NCBI GenBank assembly: GCA_040757695.1
Contig: JBFLWK010000010.1
Location: 1-61,267, forward strand
From: Elusimicrobiota bacterium
Lineage (GTDB): Bacteria; Elusimicrobiota; UBA8919
Direction of reading: 5' to 3'
Length of the DNA stretch: 61,267 bases
In this document: positions 41,381 through 49,866 of the stretch, in pieces
Layout of the letters: each line of letters starts with the position of its first letter
Position numbering within the stretch: the first letter of the stretch is position 1
Notes under the pieces: generated by a model
Seen by the model: the letters and a program-made list of their open reading frames with translations, nothing else
The model's database searches: none
Told to the model about the DNA's origin: nothing
Position numbers and translations under genes: made by a program

Positions 41381-44284
41381 TTATTGGAGTTCTATGTTCA
41401 AACTTTCACCATTACTTGTTTCACTTTCTATAGATGCGACACCGAAACCAGTAATACCGAGTTTAGTTGTAAAATTATATTTTTCACCATCAGTAATAGC
41501 AACCACGCTACCTGATGTATCCGTCCGACAGAAATTACTGCTACTGATACAAACTGCGTATCGTTTGAGTGTTGGGGTTAGTTCAGATTCATAGAAACTG
41601 CTGCCTTTCAGATAGCCGAACTGCAATATCACAAGTTCAGGCGAGACCGCTCTTATGAACTCATTTGTTGATGCGTATTTATCACCGTGTGAAGGCACCA
41701 GCAAAACTGTTGATTTTAATGTATCGGATGCGGCATCAATCAAAGCCCATTCTGCATCCCGTTTTATATTTGATGTGAACAGAAACGAGATTTTGCCGTA
41801 TACAAGTCGTAGCACAACTGAATTGTTACTAGTAATATCATCTGCTGATTGAAATCCAGTAGCAGGTGGCCATAATGCAAAAAGTTTTAGGTTTTGTTCC
41901 TGATAGATTATTTTACCAGCGGAAGCATGAAAATGTTTTTGTGGCAGGTTTTTGTTTGAATTTTTACAAATTGTTTTTAAGAACTCGTAATAATCTGTGT
42001 AGAACTGGCTGGTTTTTTTATTAAATGGTGCAAGTTGCAGTTTCCAATCACCGACTGCTGATAAAAATTCCGAATATGTGTTTTCAAGTGAACTTTTTTG
42101 GGGGTCTAATACACTCCAGATTTCAGCTATCGGTGTTTTTTCAATAACTGCGGGGAGCCCGCCGATATGGCCGGTTTCAAGCGATGTCAGAATCAATCGG
42201 TCAAGTTTTCTGATTTTATATTTAGAAAAAGTAGGCAGAATTGTTGAAGTGCCAAAATTCCAGTTACCACCACCTGTGCCACCATCAATCAGTATATTTT
42301 TGCCTTGTGGTGTCTGAATAATCACAGATGAGCCGAATGTAGCATCAAAGAATGTAACCTGTAATTTTTCAATTAGTCCAATTGGACTAATTGAAAAATT
42401 AAAATATATTACCAGCCCGATAACAGCAGATACAACAAGCCCGTAACATATTTTTTTTCTTAATTCTGGTACAGAAAGGATATCTTTTAGTTGATAATAC
42501 GCACCTTCTAACAGATAAAAAACCGGCTTATACATCACAAAAATCAAGACAGCGATATAATACAAAACAAGTTCTATTGGTGTTGGTATTTCAACAAACG
42601 GGTATGGGAATCGGACGGCAAAAAAATGCGCCATATCCATAAACAGTTTAGAACAAAGGTAGTTTGTAGAGTTTATCAAGAATGCTATTTTTAAGCCGAG
42701 CGCTGATAGCCCAACTGCTGAAAATACGAGTTCAAACAAATCGGCAATCAGTCCTAACTGAACTATGTAGCCAATTAATGGTATAGCGATATAATTTGCA
42801 TAGACACCTGCGATTGGGAACTGTTTAAAATATACAGCTGAAAGCGGCCACATCATCCCAATCTGTATAGCAATTTGAGAATATGTGAATACAACAAACG
42901 GTTTCGGCAGAGATTGGAAATCAAAATTTTTGAGTGGATATTTGTTGTTCAAAATTTTTGTTCCGACTACTGATAAACCTAATAGAATCAGGAATCCTGA
43001 CAGAAAATTTTTATTCACAAAAATATCCGGGTTGGTTACTGCGAGCCCTGTAGAGAGCAAAATCCACAACAGTATTACCAGAAACGACCAGCCACGCATT
43101 AAAAATCTGCATACATCTTCTACAGGACGAGATATATGTGCCAGAGACCATACAGCCATAAATGACAACACAAACGAGCCATCAGGCAGCATCAGCGGGT
43201 CAAAAAACAAAATGATAAATGCAGCGACTGGTATTGTAATCACGGTTGACATTCGCATTCCGAACCCGCCGAAAGTATACGCGAACTGACCTATTGATGA
43301 CATCAATGCGGCACGGCGTGTTGCGGGTGATGCGCCGGTAATTATTGTAAAAATTAACAATCCGAAAACGACTACAAACCAGGTAGGTTTTTTAGGCACC
43401 TTAAAAACCCGGCATAGCATCAACAGCAAAATATGGACGAACCCAACATGGAGTCCGCTAACTGCGAGCACATGTGCGACGCCAGTTGCGCGGAATTCGT
43501 ATTTTACTTTATCAGGCACACCACCACGGGAACCGAGCGAAACACCACCTAAAAATGCCGAGTAAGGATACGGCATTGTTTTTCTTATAGTTAATAGGAA
43601 TCTTCGTTTCAATTTTAGCGCAAATTGGGTTAGCCAGCCGCTTTCACCTTTACCAAGATATTGAATATATTCTGGATTTTTGACATACATCACTGCATAA
43701 ACATTTCTGGCTTTAAGATATCTTCCGTAATCAAACCCAGCTGGATTTTTTAATACTGATGGCGGTAGCAACGCAGCATCTACTTTTATTCTGTCGCCAT
43801 ATTCAACATTATAATAGAAGTCACCAACTGCAGGATAGATGGATACAAGCACATAACCGGTTTTACCTGTGAATGTGGTGCTACTTTTTATAATGCCCCA
43901 GCCGGATTTAGATGGTTTTTCAATCAGTTCCGGCTTTACTGTAAGTTTAGTATGAAAATCGCGTGCATCCGGTTCTCTGACAACTGTGCCGGTTAAAATG
44001 GTTCGGTCAAAAAAATTGGTATCAACAAACTGTGAAATATGGTTTCTACCTGAGATATCTATTTTTTTGTAGTAATTGGCAGCGGCAAAAAATGCAGGTG
44101 TTAGAATCAAAAATAGAGTAGTATATTTTGTTTTCTTGAAAAGTATGTAAAGTACACCGCAAACACCTGAAAATGTCCAGAGTATCGTTTGGGTTGTTAT
44201 TGGAATCGTTGCTGGATGAAGTATCATCGCTGCGGCAACACCTGCTACAAAAGCATAACAAAAAATAGTGAGTTTTTTGGTCAT
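41381..44284 (-). CDS. comEC: ComEC/Rec2-family DNA uptake channel with a degenerate MBL domain
   Basis: A 967-residue ComEC: an N-terminal DUF4131/OB region (ARDFHTKLTVKPELIEKPSK), the competence-domain membrane helices (GVAHVLAVSGLHVGFVHILL; ATRRAALMSSIGQFAYTF), and a C-terminal metallo-beta-lactamase-like domain (IIQTPQGKNILIDGGTGGGN; LVPSHGDKYASTNEF). In usual ComEC the metal-binding HxHxDH is present; here it reads LTSLETGHIGGLPAV, so most metal ligands are lost and the nuclease part is probably inactive. It overlaps the small gene upstream (ATGA). Import of single-stranded DNA is inferred from the family. Confidence 0.9.
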   Translation of the reverse strand: MTKKLTIFCYAFVAGVAAAMILHPATIPITTQTILWTFSGVCGVLYILFKKTKYTTLFLILTPAFFAAANYYKKIDISGRNHISQFVDTNFFDRTILTGTVVREPDARDFHTKLTVKPELIEKPSKSGWGIIKSSTTFTGKTGYVLVSIYPAVGDFYYNVEYGDRIKVDAALLPPSVLKNPAGFDYGRYLKARNVYAVMYVKNPEYIQYLGKGESGWLTQFALKLKRRFLLTIRKTMPYPYSAFLGGVSLGSRGGVPDKVKYEFRATGVAHVLAVSGLHVGFVHILLLMLCRVFKVPKKPTWFVVVFGLLIFTIITGASPATRRAALMSSIGQFAYTFGGFGMRMSTVITIPVAAFIILFFDPLMLPDGSFVLSFMAVWSLAHISRPVEDVCRFLMRGWSFLVILLWILLSTGLAVTNPDIFVNKNFLSGFLILLGLSVVGTKILNNKYPLKNFDFQSLPKPFVVFTYSQIAIQIGMMWPLSAVYFKQFPIAGVYANYIAIPLIGYIVQLGLIADLFELVFSAVGLSALGLKIAFLINSTNYLCSKLFMDMAHFFAVRFPYPFVEIPTPIELVLYYIAVLIFVMYKPVFYLLEGAYYQLKDILSVPELRKKICYGLVVSAVIGLVIYFNFSISPIGLIEKLQVTFFDATFGSSVIIQTPQGKNILIDGGTGGGNWNFGTSTILPTFSKYKIRKLDRLILTSLETGHIGGLPAVIEKTPIAEIWSVLDPQKSSLENTYSEFLSAVGDWKLQLAPFNKKTSQFYTDYYEFLKTICKNSNKNLPQKHFHASAGKIIYQEQNLKLFALWPPATGFQSADDITSNNSVVLRLVYGKISFLFTSNIKRDAEWALIDAASDTLKSTVLLVPSHGDKYASTNEFIRAVSPELVILQFGYLKGSSFYESELTPTLKRYAVCISSSNFCRTDTSGSVVAITDGEKYNFTTKLGITGFGVASIESETSNGESLNIELQ

Positions 44285-44472
44285 TGGTTGGTAATTATTT
44301 TAGGTTTTTGCGGTTTTTTTAGAACTGTCTCGTCGGTAATATGTGGATAGTATCGCGCATTTGATTTATAGACCGTCTCAAGATTATGCTGTGTTTTGAA
44401 CTTTATAACCAACGCACCTATAATCAGCGCCAGCAGAATCATAAAAATAAACAGTTTAGAAGTAGCATCCAT
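44281..44472 (-). CDS. Small single-span membrane protein next to comEC
   Basis: The 63-residue protein has one N-terminal helix (LFIFMILLALIIGALVIKF, about 7-25) and a short basic tail. Its stop overlaps the comEC start as ATGA, which supports it being real and coupled. There is no recognised family. It might support ComEC folding or assembly; that is a guess based on position only. Confidence 0.65.
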   Translation of the reverse strand: MDATSKLFIFMILLALIIGALVIKFKTQHNLETVYKSNARYYPHITDETVLKKPQKPKIITNQ

Positions 44473-44482
44473 AGATAAAAAT

Positions 44483-44564
44483 CAAATTCCAAATTCCAAA
44501 TCCCAAAAATTCCGAACCCGCATTGGAATACTTCAGTAGACTACCCCTTAAGGGGTAGTCTACT
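44483..44564. repeat. AAATTCC heptanucleotide run and a perfect 30-bp palindrome
   Basis: AAATTCC/AAATCCC words at 44483-44513 are followed by a palindrome at 44535-44564 with arms AGTAGACTACCCCTT and its complement. The stop codon TAG of the PorV gene (44562-44560) is inside the palindrome. It may act as the terminator for the 44560-53584 gene run. The same core occurs at 53627-53654 and at 59577. Confidence 0.9.
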
Positions 44565-45654
44565 CTGTTTCGGGTTTTTTATCTGCATCTATTAATTCTT
44601 TTGGTAATTTTTCTTCCTGTGGCTGTTCTTTTGCTTCTTTTTCTTCTTCCTCTGGTATTTCGGGTTTTATTTTATGTTTAGGCAGTGGTAGTGATTTACC
44701 AAATCGTAGCCCTGTTGTTATATAATGCGAGACACCTAAATCAGAATGCGGGACAAACGCATAATCCAGATAGAACCTATTTATTCGCAGACCGAACCCG
44801 CTTGTAAACCCTGTGTAATCGGCAAACTTCCGTTGGTTAATTTTCCAGCCGAACCTTAGCCACAACGGTTCTGTTAAATGGTATTCTACTGCGAGCCGCT
44901 GTTTTAATCCGCTATCGTTGGGCTGAATAACTTCAACAAGCAAAGTTGCTCTATGTGAGAAACCCCACGAGCCACCGAGTTTTAATGTAAGTGTTAGCGG
45001 GTCGTTTTCTTTATCAAACTTGATATTATTACCGATATTAACGACTGCAGCACCGAGTGAAATGCGTTGTTTAGGTTGAGCAATAAAGATACCGATATTA
45101 ACTGCGAAACCATCGGCTGATTTATCGTTCAATTTTTCTGCGATATTTCGGACACCTAACCCAACTGAAAACTCATTAGTAATTTTGTAGGCGCCACTCA
45201 AAAGAACCGACCAATCAATTATGTCAAAACTACCTTTATCATTCCCGTAAATATCCCGTTCTGTATCTTTACTATTCAGATATTTTCCATTCAGCCCGAC
45301 TACATATTTCTTTAACGGCTTTACAAAAGTTAGCGATTGCACCGATGTCTGTTCAAAATATGCCAGATACGATAGATATATTTCGTTATTATAGATATTA
45401 CCAACCCCTGCGGGATTATATTCAATAATCCCGGCATCTTTTGCATAGCCGGTATACGCTTCTGCGAGTGATGAAGCCCGTGCAGCGACAGGGATATTCA
45501 GGAACTGCCCTGATGTTGTCCCGTTGGTATAGGTAAAGATAGCGGAATAAAGGCAATGAAAAATGAAAAATGAAAAATGAAAAATGAAAGTCAAAAACAA
45601 TCCACAATTTTTAATTTTTAATTGATAATTTTTAATTGCTTTTAGAATTGTCAT
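44560..45654 (-). CDS. PorV/UPF0164-family outer-membrane beta-barrel protein
   Basis: A PorV-like barrel (PorV/PorQ family, the type IX secretion shuttle group) of 364 residues. The signal peptide (KNYQLKIKNCGLFLTFIFHF to CLYS) is the repeat cassette 45549-45643. The mature part begins AIFTYTNGTTSGQFLNIPVA and ARASSLAEAYTGYAKDAGII, with YNPAGVGNIYNNEIYLSYLA, the conserved N-terminal motif of this family. The C-terminal tail (KPEIPEEEEKEAKEQPQ) is a charged extension. It overlaps the protease gene by 4 bp, suggesting the barrel helps its export. Confidence 0.85.
   Translation of the reverse strand: MTILKAIKNYQLKIKNCGLFLTFIFHFSFFIFHCLYSAIFTYTNGTTSGQFLNIPVAARASSLAEAYTGYAKDAGIIEYNPAGVGNIYNNEIYLSYLAYFEQTSVQSLTFVKPLKKYVVGLNGKYLNSKDTERDIYGNDKGSFDIIDWSVLLSGAYKITNEFSVGLGVRNIAEKLNDKSADGFAVNIGIFIAQPKQRISLGAAVVNIGNNIKFDKENDPLTLTLKLGGSWGFSHRATLLVEVIQPNDSGLKQRLAVEYHLTEPLWLRFGWKINQRKFADYTGFTSGFGLRINRFYLDYAFVPHSDLGVSHYITTGLRFGKSLPLPKHKIKPEIPEEEEKEAKEQPQEEKLPKELIDADKKPETE
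45549..45643. repeat. Signal-peptide cassette, copy 1 (95-bp hairpin element)
   Basis: The plus strand starts AAAGGCAATG, then four ATGAAAA units, AGTCAAAAACAATCCACAAT and ends TTTTTAATTGCTTTT; its ends are inverted repeats. On the minus strand it encodes the PorV signal peptide. Confidence 0.95.
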
Positions 45655-47390
45655 TTTATCAATGTTATTTTTCCACGAACTTTTTTGCTACCGATATCAA
45701 CTACATAATAGTAAAGCCCTGAGGCAACCAAATCGCCGTTATCATTTTTACCATCCCAGACCGCGAGACCATTATCAACTGATATTTCGTTTGTGATATG
45801 TTTCAAGTATCTTACTGGCATTGCGGCTAGATTGTAAATTGTTACATTGAACTCACTGCCTCTGTATTTTTCAGGTAATCGTATAGTAACAAACTCATGT
45901 TTTCGTGGATAGAACGGGTTGGGATAATTTTTTACTTTTAGCGGTGCAGTCCATGCAGTAGCCAGATTGCCACTTAATGCCTTATAGACATTTAGCCGAC
46001 CCCAGCCGGTATATTTATCCCAGCCGGGCACATCAAGGTTATCACAGGACGCTTCTAATATTTTTTTTATATCTGCTGGTGTCCGTGCAGGATTTTGCGA
46101 AATCAACAGCCCACAAACTCCGGCAACATATGGTGATGCCATAGAAGTGCCGTCCTCAAACTCATAATAAGATGAATTCCGTTTCCAGTCATTCTCCGAA
46201 TCAGACCAACTATATTCTGCATATGTACTGTAAACAGATGCACCCGGTGCTAACAGGTCAAGTTTTATCCCATAATTTGAGCCCCACGAATAGCCATTGA
46301 CTTCAGAAACTCTTTCATCATAAATATCAGACGCACCGACTGAAATCACACCATCATAACCCGCAGGATAACTGATAGAATTTATACCATCATTCCCAGC
46401 CGACGCAACAATAACGACATTTTTGTCTACTGTATAATCAACCGCATCTTTTACAAACCTTGATTGAATATAACCGCCTAAAGACAGATTTAGAACATCC
46501 GCACCATTATCAACAGCATATTTTATCCCCGCTGCGATATTTGATGCAGTAGCACCTGTACGGAAAGCATTAGCATCAAAAATCTTTACAATCATTATCT
46601 TTGATGTCCAGGAAACACCGGCAATACCGGTTGAATTATTCACAACTGCGGCGGCAATCCCTGCAACATGCGTTCCATGCCCGACAGTATCAATCGGCCG
46701 CGGGTCGCCATATTCTTCTTCCAGATTTGAATTGGGAGCATCCTGTCCATAAAGGATATTCACACCATAATAGTCCTCAATATAGCCGTTGTTATCATCG
46801 TCAATTTTATTACCATATGTATCTTTTGTATTGAGATAGATATTGGCTTCCAAATCCGGATGCCGCCAATCAACCCCGCTATCAATCACTGCGATAATAG
46901 AGGTTGTTACACCTTTAGAAAAAAGTGTGTTACTGCTTGTCCAGGCATCATACCAGTCAAGATATTTATCATCTGGTAACGCCCACTGTGCTGAATAAGA
47001 AGAATCATTGACCTGATAAGCCTTCATCAAATAATTCGGCTCTGCGTAAACAACATCAGGGTCGGCTGATAACATGGATACCATATCCTGAATACTGCTT
47101 CCATCAGGTATAGATACACGGAATACATTATTGAACTTCATATCCTGTATTGTTTTTGTATCGTATTTCGTGTTTATTATATTGATATCTACACTTTCTT
47201 TTACACGAACAATTATCTCACCACCTGCGACATCCACAGATTTAGAAATTGACGGAATGAATATGGATGCTTTTTGATAGCAGTAGAGGCAATGAAAAAT
47301 GAAAAATGAAAAATGAAAAATGAAAGTCAAAAACAATCCACAATTTTTAATTTTTAATTTATAATTTTTAATTGCTTTTAGAATTACCAT
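45651..47390 (-). CDS. Subtilisin-like serine protease (S8) with a type IX-like C-terminal tail
   Basis: A 579-residue secreted protease. The signal peptide is cassette copy 2 (CLYC-YQ). The propeptide (EIIVRVKESVDINIINTKYD; VVYAEPNYL) is followed by the S8 catalytic triad: Asp in VIDSGVDWRHPD (about 170), His in VGHGTHVAGIAAAVVNN (about 238) and Ser in DGTSMASPYVAGVCGL. The C-terminal 90 residues (LKVKNYPNPFYPRKHEFVTI; VRYLKHI; NGLAVWDGKNDNGDLVASGL YYYVV) match the NYPNPF-type sorting/FlgD-like Ig domain used by type IX secretion. Its start overlaps the preceding PorV-like gene. Export through PorV-like barrels is inferred. Confidence 0.93.
   Translation of the reverse strand: MVILKAIKNYKLKIKNCGLFLTFIFHFSFFIFHCLYCYQKASIFIPSISKSVDVAGGEIIVRVKESVDINIINTKYDTKTIQDMKFNNVFRVSIPDGSSIQDMVSMLSADPDVVYAEPNYLMKAYQVNDSSYSAQWALPDDKYLDWYDAWTSSNTLFSKGVTTSIIAVIDSGVDWRHPDLEANIYLNTKDTYGNKIDDDNNGYIEDYYGVNILYGQDAPNSNLEEEYGDPRPIDTVGHGTHVAGIAAAVVNNSTGIAGVSWTSKIMIVKIFDANAFRTGATASNIAAGIKYAVDNGADVLNLSLGGYIQSRFVKDAVDYTVDKNVVIVASAGNDGINSISYPAGYDGVISVGASDIYDERVSEVNGYSWGSNYGIKLDLLAPGASVYSTYAEYSWSDSENDWKRNSSYYEFEDGTSMASPYVAGVCGLLISQNPARTPADIKKILEASCDNLDVPGWDKYTGWGRLNVYKALSGNLATAWTAPLKVKNYPNPFYPRKHEFVTIRLPEKYRGSEFNVTIYNLAAMPVRYLKHITNEISVDNGLAVWDGKNDNGDLVASGLYYYVVDIGSKKVRGKITLIK
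47286..47379. repeat. Signal-peptide cassette, copy 2
   Basis: The plus strand starts GAGGCAATGAAAAATG, four ATGAAAA units, AAACAATCCACAATTTTTAA and TTTAATTGCTTTT. It encodes the protease signal peptide; it is nearly identical to copies at 45549, 49761 and 58553. Confidence 0.95.
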
Positions 47391-48601
47391 CTATACCTCG
47401 CGGTTATAATTATTCGCTGTATTGTTTCATCAACTCTGCGGTCATCAACACTTTTAATAGACCCGTCAGTTTTATAATTAACATTTACATTTTCTGCAGA
47501 TGACCTTTTTCCGAATTCATAGCCAAAATCTAAATCAAACAGTGGTAACTTAAAACCACTCCCAACAGTAAATGTATAGAATCGCGGTATAATTTTTTGT
47601 TGTTCAAATCCGCCGTGTTCCCAGTTTTTTTCATATTTATCCCAAGTATAATAAAAACTGCTGGTATAGAAACCATATCGGATTGCGAGGTAATCATAAA
47701 GCCATTGCTCAAAACCAACTCTGTAATCGGTTGTGTTGTAAAGTTTCACATTTTTCCAATTCATGCGATTAGTCTCAACTGTAAAAAGCGGTGCAAGTTT
47801 CCCTCGGAATTGATATGAAAAACCAAACCCAAATCCTTCTGGGATTTTAATTGTTTCGGTTGACTTCTGCAAATTGAGTGTCGCTTTTGCTCTGTAATAT
47901 CCGCCGAATTTTAACTGCCCGGTTTCGTAAAGGTATCCGACCAGAATTGAATTACCGTCAATAGATATTTTTTCATTACTGGATTCCCTTTCGCCGTTTA
48001 ACATATTGTAAGTAAGTCCAACCGAAAAACGGTCTGTCGCTTTCCAACCAATCGCAGCTGAATTAGTCCACAGGTCCCCTGATGAGTCAATTTTATTTTC
48101 GTATTCCAGCGTAGTTCTATCATAAATTGTTTCTGAATACCTGTATGAATAATTTACAACAGGCGCTCTCCCACCAGCAATATAAAAACCTAACGGCAGT
48201 TTGGCAGAAATAGAGCCTTCGTTAAACTGGTAATATGCTGGATTATTTTTTACCGTTGGCAGTCCGTAATTATTTGTGTATCTATCTGAAACAAGCACTG
48301 CGGCATTTGAAACTGATACTTGACAGTATTTCATTGAAGTAGCGGTAAGTGCAGCAGGGTTTGTAAAAATTGCAGAACTATCGTTAGAAACAGTGATAGA
48401 ATTACAGCCCATAGCGAGCGAGCGGGCAGAATAGCCACAGACAACATCACCGAGATAGTTATAGCCAAGCGAAGTGTAGCCGTAGAGGCAGGGTGTAGGC
48501 AGTAGGGTATAGGCAGTAGTGAAAAGAAAAAGATAGCCAATAGCCAAAATGATTTTGCTACACCCTACATCCTTCACCCTATACCCTGCTTTTTTTACCA
48601 T
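47384..48601 (-). CDS. PorV/UPF0164-family outer-membrane beta-barrel protein
   Basis: A 405-residue barrel. The signal peptide (GYLFLFTTAYTLLPTPCLYG) is encoded by the CCCTATA-type palindrome at 48484-48595. The mature start YTSLGYNYLGDVVCGYSARS LAMG has the family motif, followed by NSITVSNDSSAIFTNPAALT, and the protein ends ITARYRW, a C-terminal aromatic. It overlaps both neighbours by 7 bp. Members of this gene set may act as redundant shuttle barrels. Confidence 0.83.
   Translation of the reverse strand: MVKKAGYRVKDVGCSKIILAIGYLFLFTTAYTLLPTPCLYGYTSLGYNYLGDVVCGYSARSLAMGCNSITVSNDSSAIFTNPAALTATSMKYCQVSVSNAAVLVSDRYTNNYGLPTVKNNPAYYQFNEGSISAKLPLGFYIAGGRAPVVNYSYRYSETIYDRTTLEYENKIDSSGDLWTNSAAIGWKATDRFSVGLTYNMLNGERESSNEKISIDGNSILVGYLYETGQLKFGGYYRAKATLNLQKSTETIKIPEGFGFGFSYQFRGKLAPLFTVETNRMNWKNVKLYNTTDYRVGFEQWLYDYLAIRYGFYTSSFYYTWDKYEKNWEHGGFEQQKIIPRFYTFTVGSGFKLPLFDLDFGYEFGKRSSAENVNVNYKTDGSIKSVDDRRVDETIQRIIITARYRW
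48484..48595. repeat. GTAGGGTA/CCCTATA palindrome encoding a signal peptide
   Basis: AGAGGCAGGGTGTAGGCAGT and AGGGTATAGGCAGTAG on the left, CTACACCCTACATCC and CACCCTATACCCTGCTTTT on the right are inverted repeats. It encodes the signal peptide of the barrel at 47384; sister of 17536-17640. Confidence 0.9.
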
Positions 48602-49866
48602 TTTACTGTTCCTGTTAGTGTTAGCCGTTTTGTATAGTCGTCAACAGTTTCTAAATTGATTAACGGGTATGCGGCGTTTTCTTCAACTGGGAACAGCCGT
48701 GTTTCGGATGTTATTCGTCTCATAAAATACTGGAGTGCTATATCCCACTGAATAATCCATAATTTTAACCCACTACCGATAGAGACCACTGATGTTTGTA
48801 CACCTTTTCGTGTCTGGTCTTGAACAACCGCCAAGCCGTATCTGAATGGAATATCGTGTTTAAGCCAGTGTTCTGCACCGAAATGCCATGAAAGTGTATT
48901 ACAGTATCCGATATCAGTCCATTTACTATTGGCAACTTTTTGCTCGGCACTACCCCACCAAGTATAATCAAGTTGTATAAGAAATGTTGGTCTTGTGATA
49001 CCTCGGAATTTGAATGCGAACCCTGCCGAAAGTGTAGCCGGAAATCTATATTCATATCTGGACATTTGTCCATTTATAGAATAATCATTTTTAACTGACA
49101 ACAGATTATTCAACGCTATACCGAGTTTAAGTTCTTCTGATTGTAAAACGGTACCTATTCTGAACCCGCTGCCTGAAAACGAGTTATTAACAATACTGGT
49201 TGTTCGGCTGGTTTCTGAGCCCGTTTGAGGACTGAATAAAATTTCTGTAATTTTTCGGTCTGGTTTGCCGGTGATTAAAAAACCAGCTACACCTAATTTT
49301 AGCCATTCAACTGGGATATAACTTGCACCACCGCCGTAGATATAGATTTCGCCGTCAGCTGAGATACTATTCTTTTCAACTACTCGGATTTCACCATATA
49401 CATTTTCGGTATAATGGTAATTAGAATCCAAAATTTTGATTGCGCCTATTGCTACAGCCAGTTTCTGTTTTATCGGGCAGACTGAAACTGCGCCCGAGGT
49501 TGGCAAAAGATACAGATTAGAGTTTGATATAGTTGTCTGTTCTGCATCATTATGGAGTCGGCGTTCATATCCATTTATAAGTTCGTTAGTTTGAGATATA
49601 CTAACGCGGCTGTCTACTGAAAGTTCTGACGGATTAGCGAAGATTGATGTCGGCTCACCGCCTGACAGAACAGACACCTCGCCAACTGCGGCATTTCGGG
49701 CTGTGAACCCACCAACAGAGTCGCCCAAACCCAGCACCGCACCGCGGTAGGTGTAGCCGTAAAGGCAATGAAAAATGAAAAATGAAAAATGAAAAATGAA
49801 AGTCAAAAACAATCCACAATTTTTAATTTTTAATTTATAATTTTTAATTGCTTTTAGAATCACCAT
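48595..49866 (-). CDS. PorV/UPF0164-family outer-membrane beta-barrel protein
   Basis: A 423-residue barrel, signal peptide from cassette copy 3 (FHFSFFIFHCLYG). The mature start YTYRGAVLGLGDSVGGFTAR NAAVGEVSVLSGGEPTSIFA NPSELS is typical for the family, and it ends TLTGTVKW. It is a neighbour of two similar barrels and overlaps the gene after it by 7 bp. No specific substrate known. Confidence 0.83.
   Translation of the reverse strand: MVILKAIKNYKLKIKNCGLFLTFIFHFSFFIFHCLYGYTYRGAVLGLGDSVGGFTARNAAVGEVSVLSGGEPTSIFANPSELSVDSRVSISQTNELINGYERRLHNDAEQTTISNSNLYLLPTSGAVSVCPIKQKLAVAIGAIKILDSNYHYTENVYGEIRVVEKNSISADGEIYIYGGGASYIPVEWLKLGVAGFLITGKPDRKITEILFSPQTGSETSRTTSIVNNSFSGSGFRIGTVLQSEELKLGIALNNLLSVKNDYSINGQMSRYEYRFPATLSAGFAFKFRGITRPTFLIQLDYTWWGSAEQKVANSKWTDIGYCNTLSWHFGAEHWLKHDIPFRYGLAVVQDQTRKGVQTSVVSIGSGLKLWIIQWDIALQYFMRRITSETRLFPVEENAAYPLINLETVDDYTKRLTLTGTVKW
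49761..49855. repeat. Signal-peptide cassette, copy 3
   Basis: AAAGGCAATG, ATGAAAA units, AATCCACAATTTTTAATT, end TTTAATTGCTTTTAG; encodes the signal peptide of the barrel at 48595. Confidence 0.95.

Noticed and set aside
42885-43289. Plus-strand frame inside comEC
   Set aside because: Antisense of conserved ComEC helices, no start signals.
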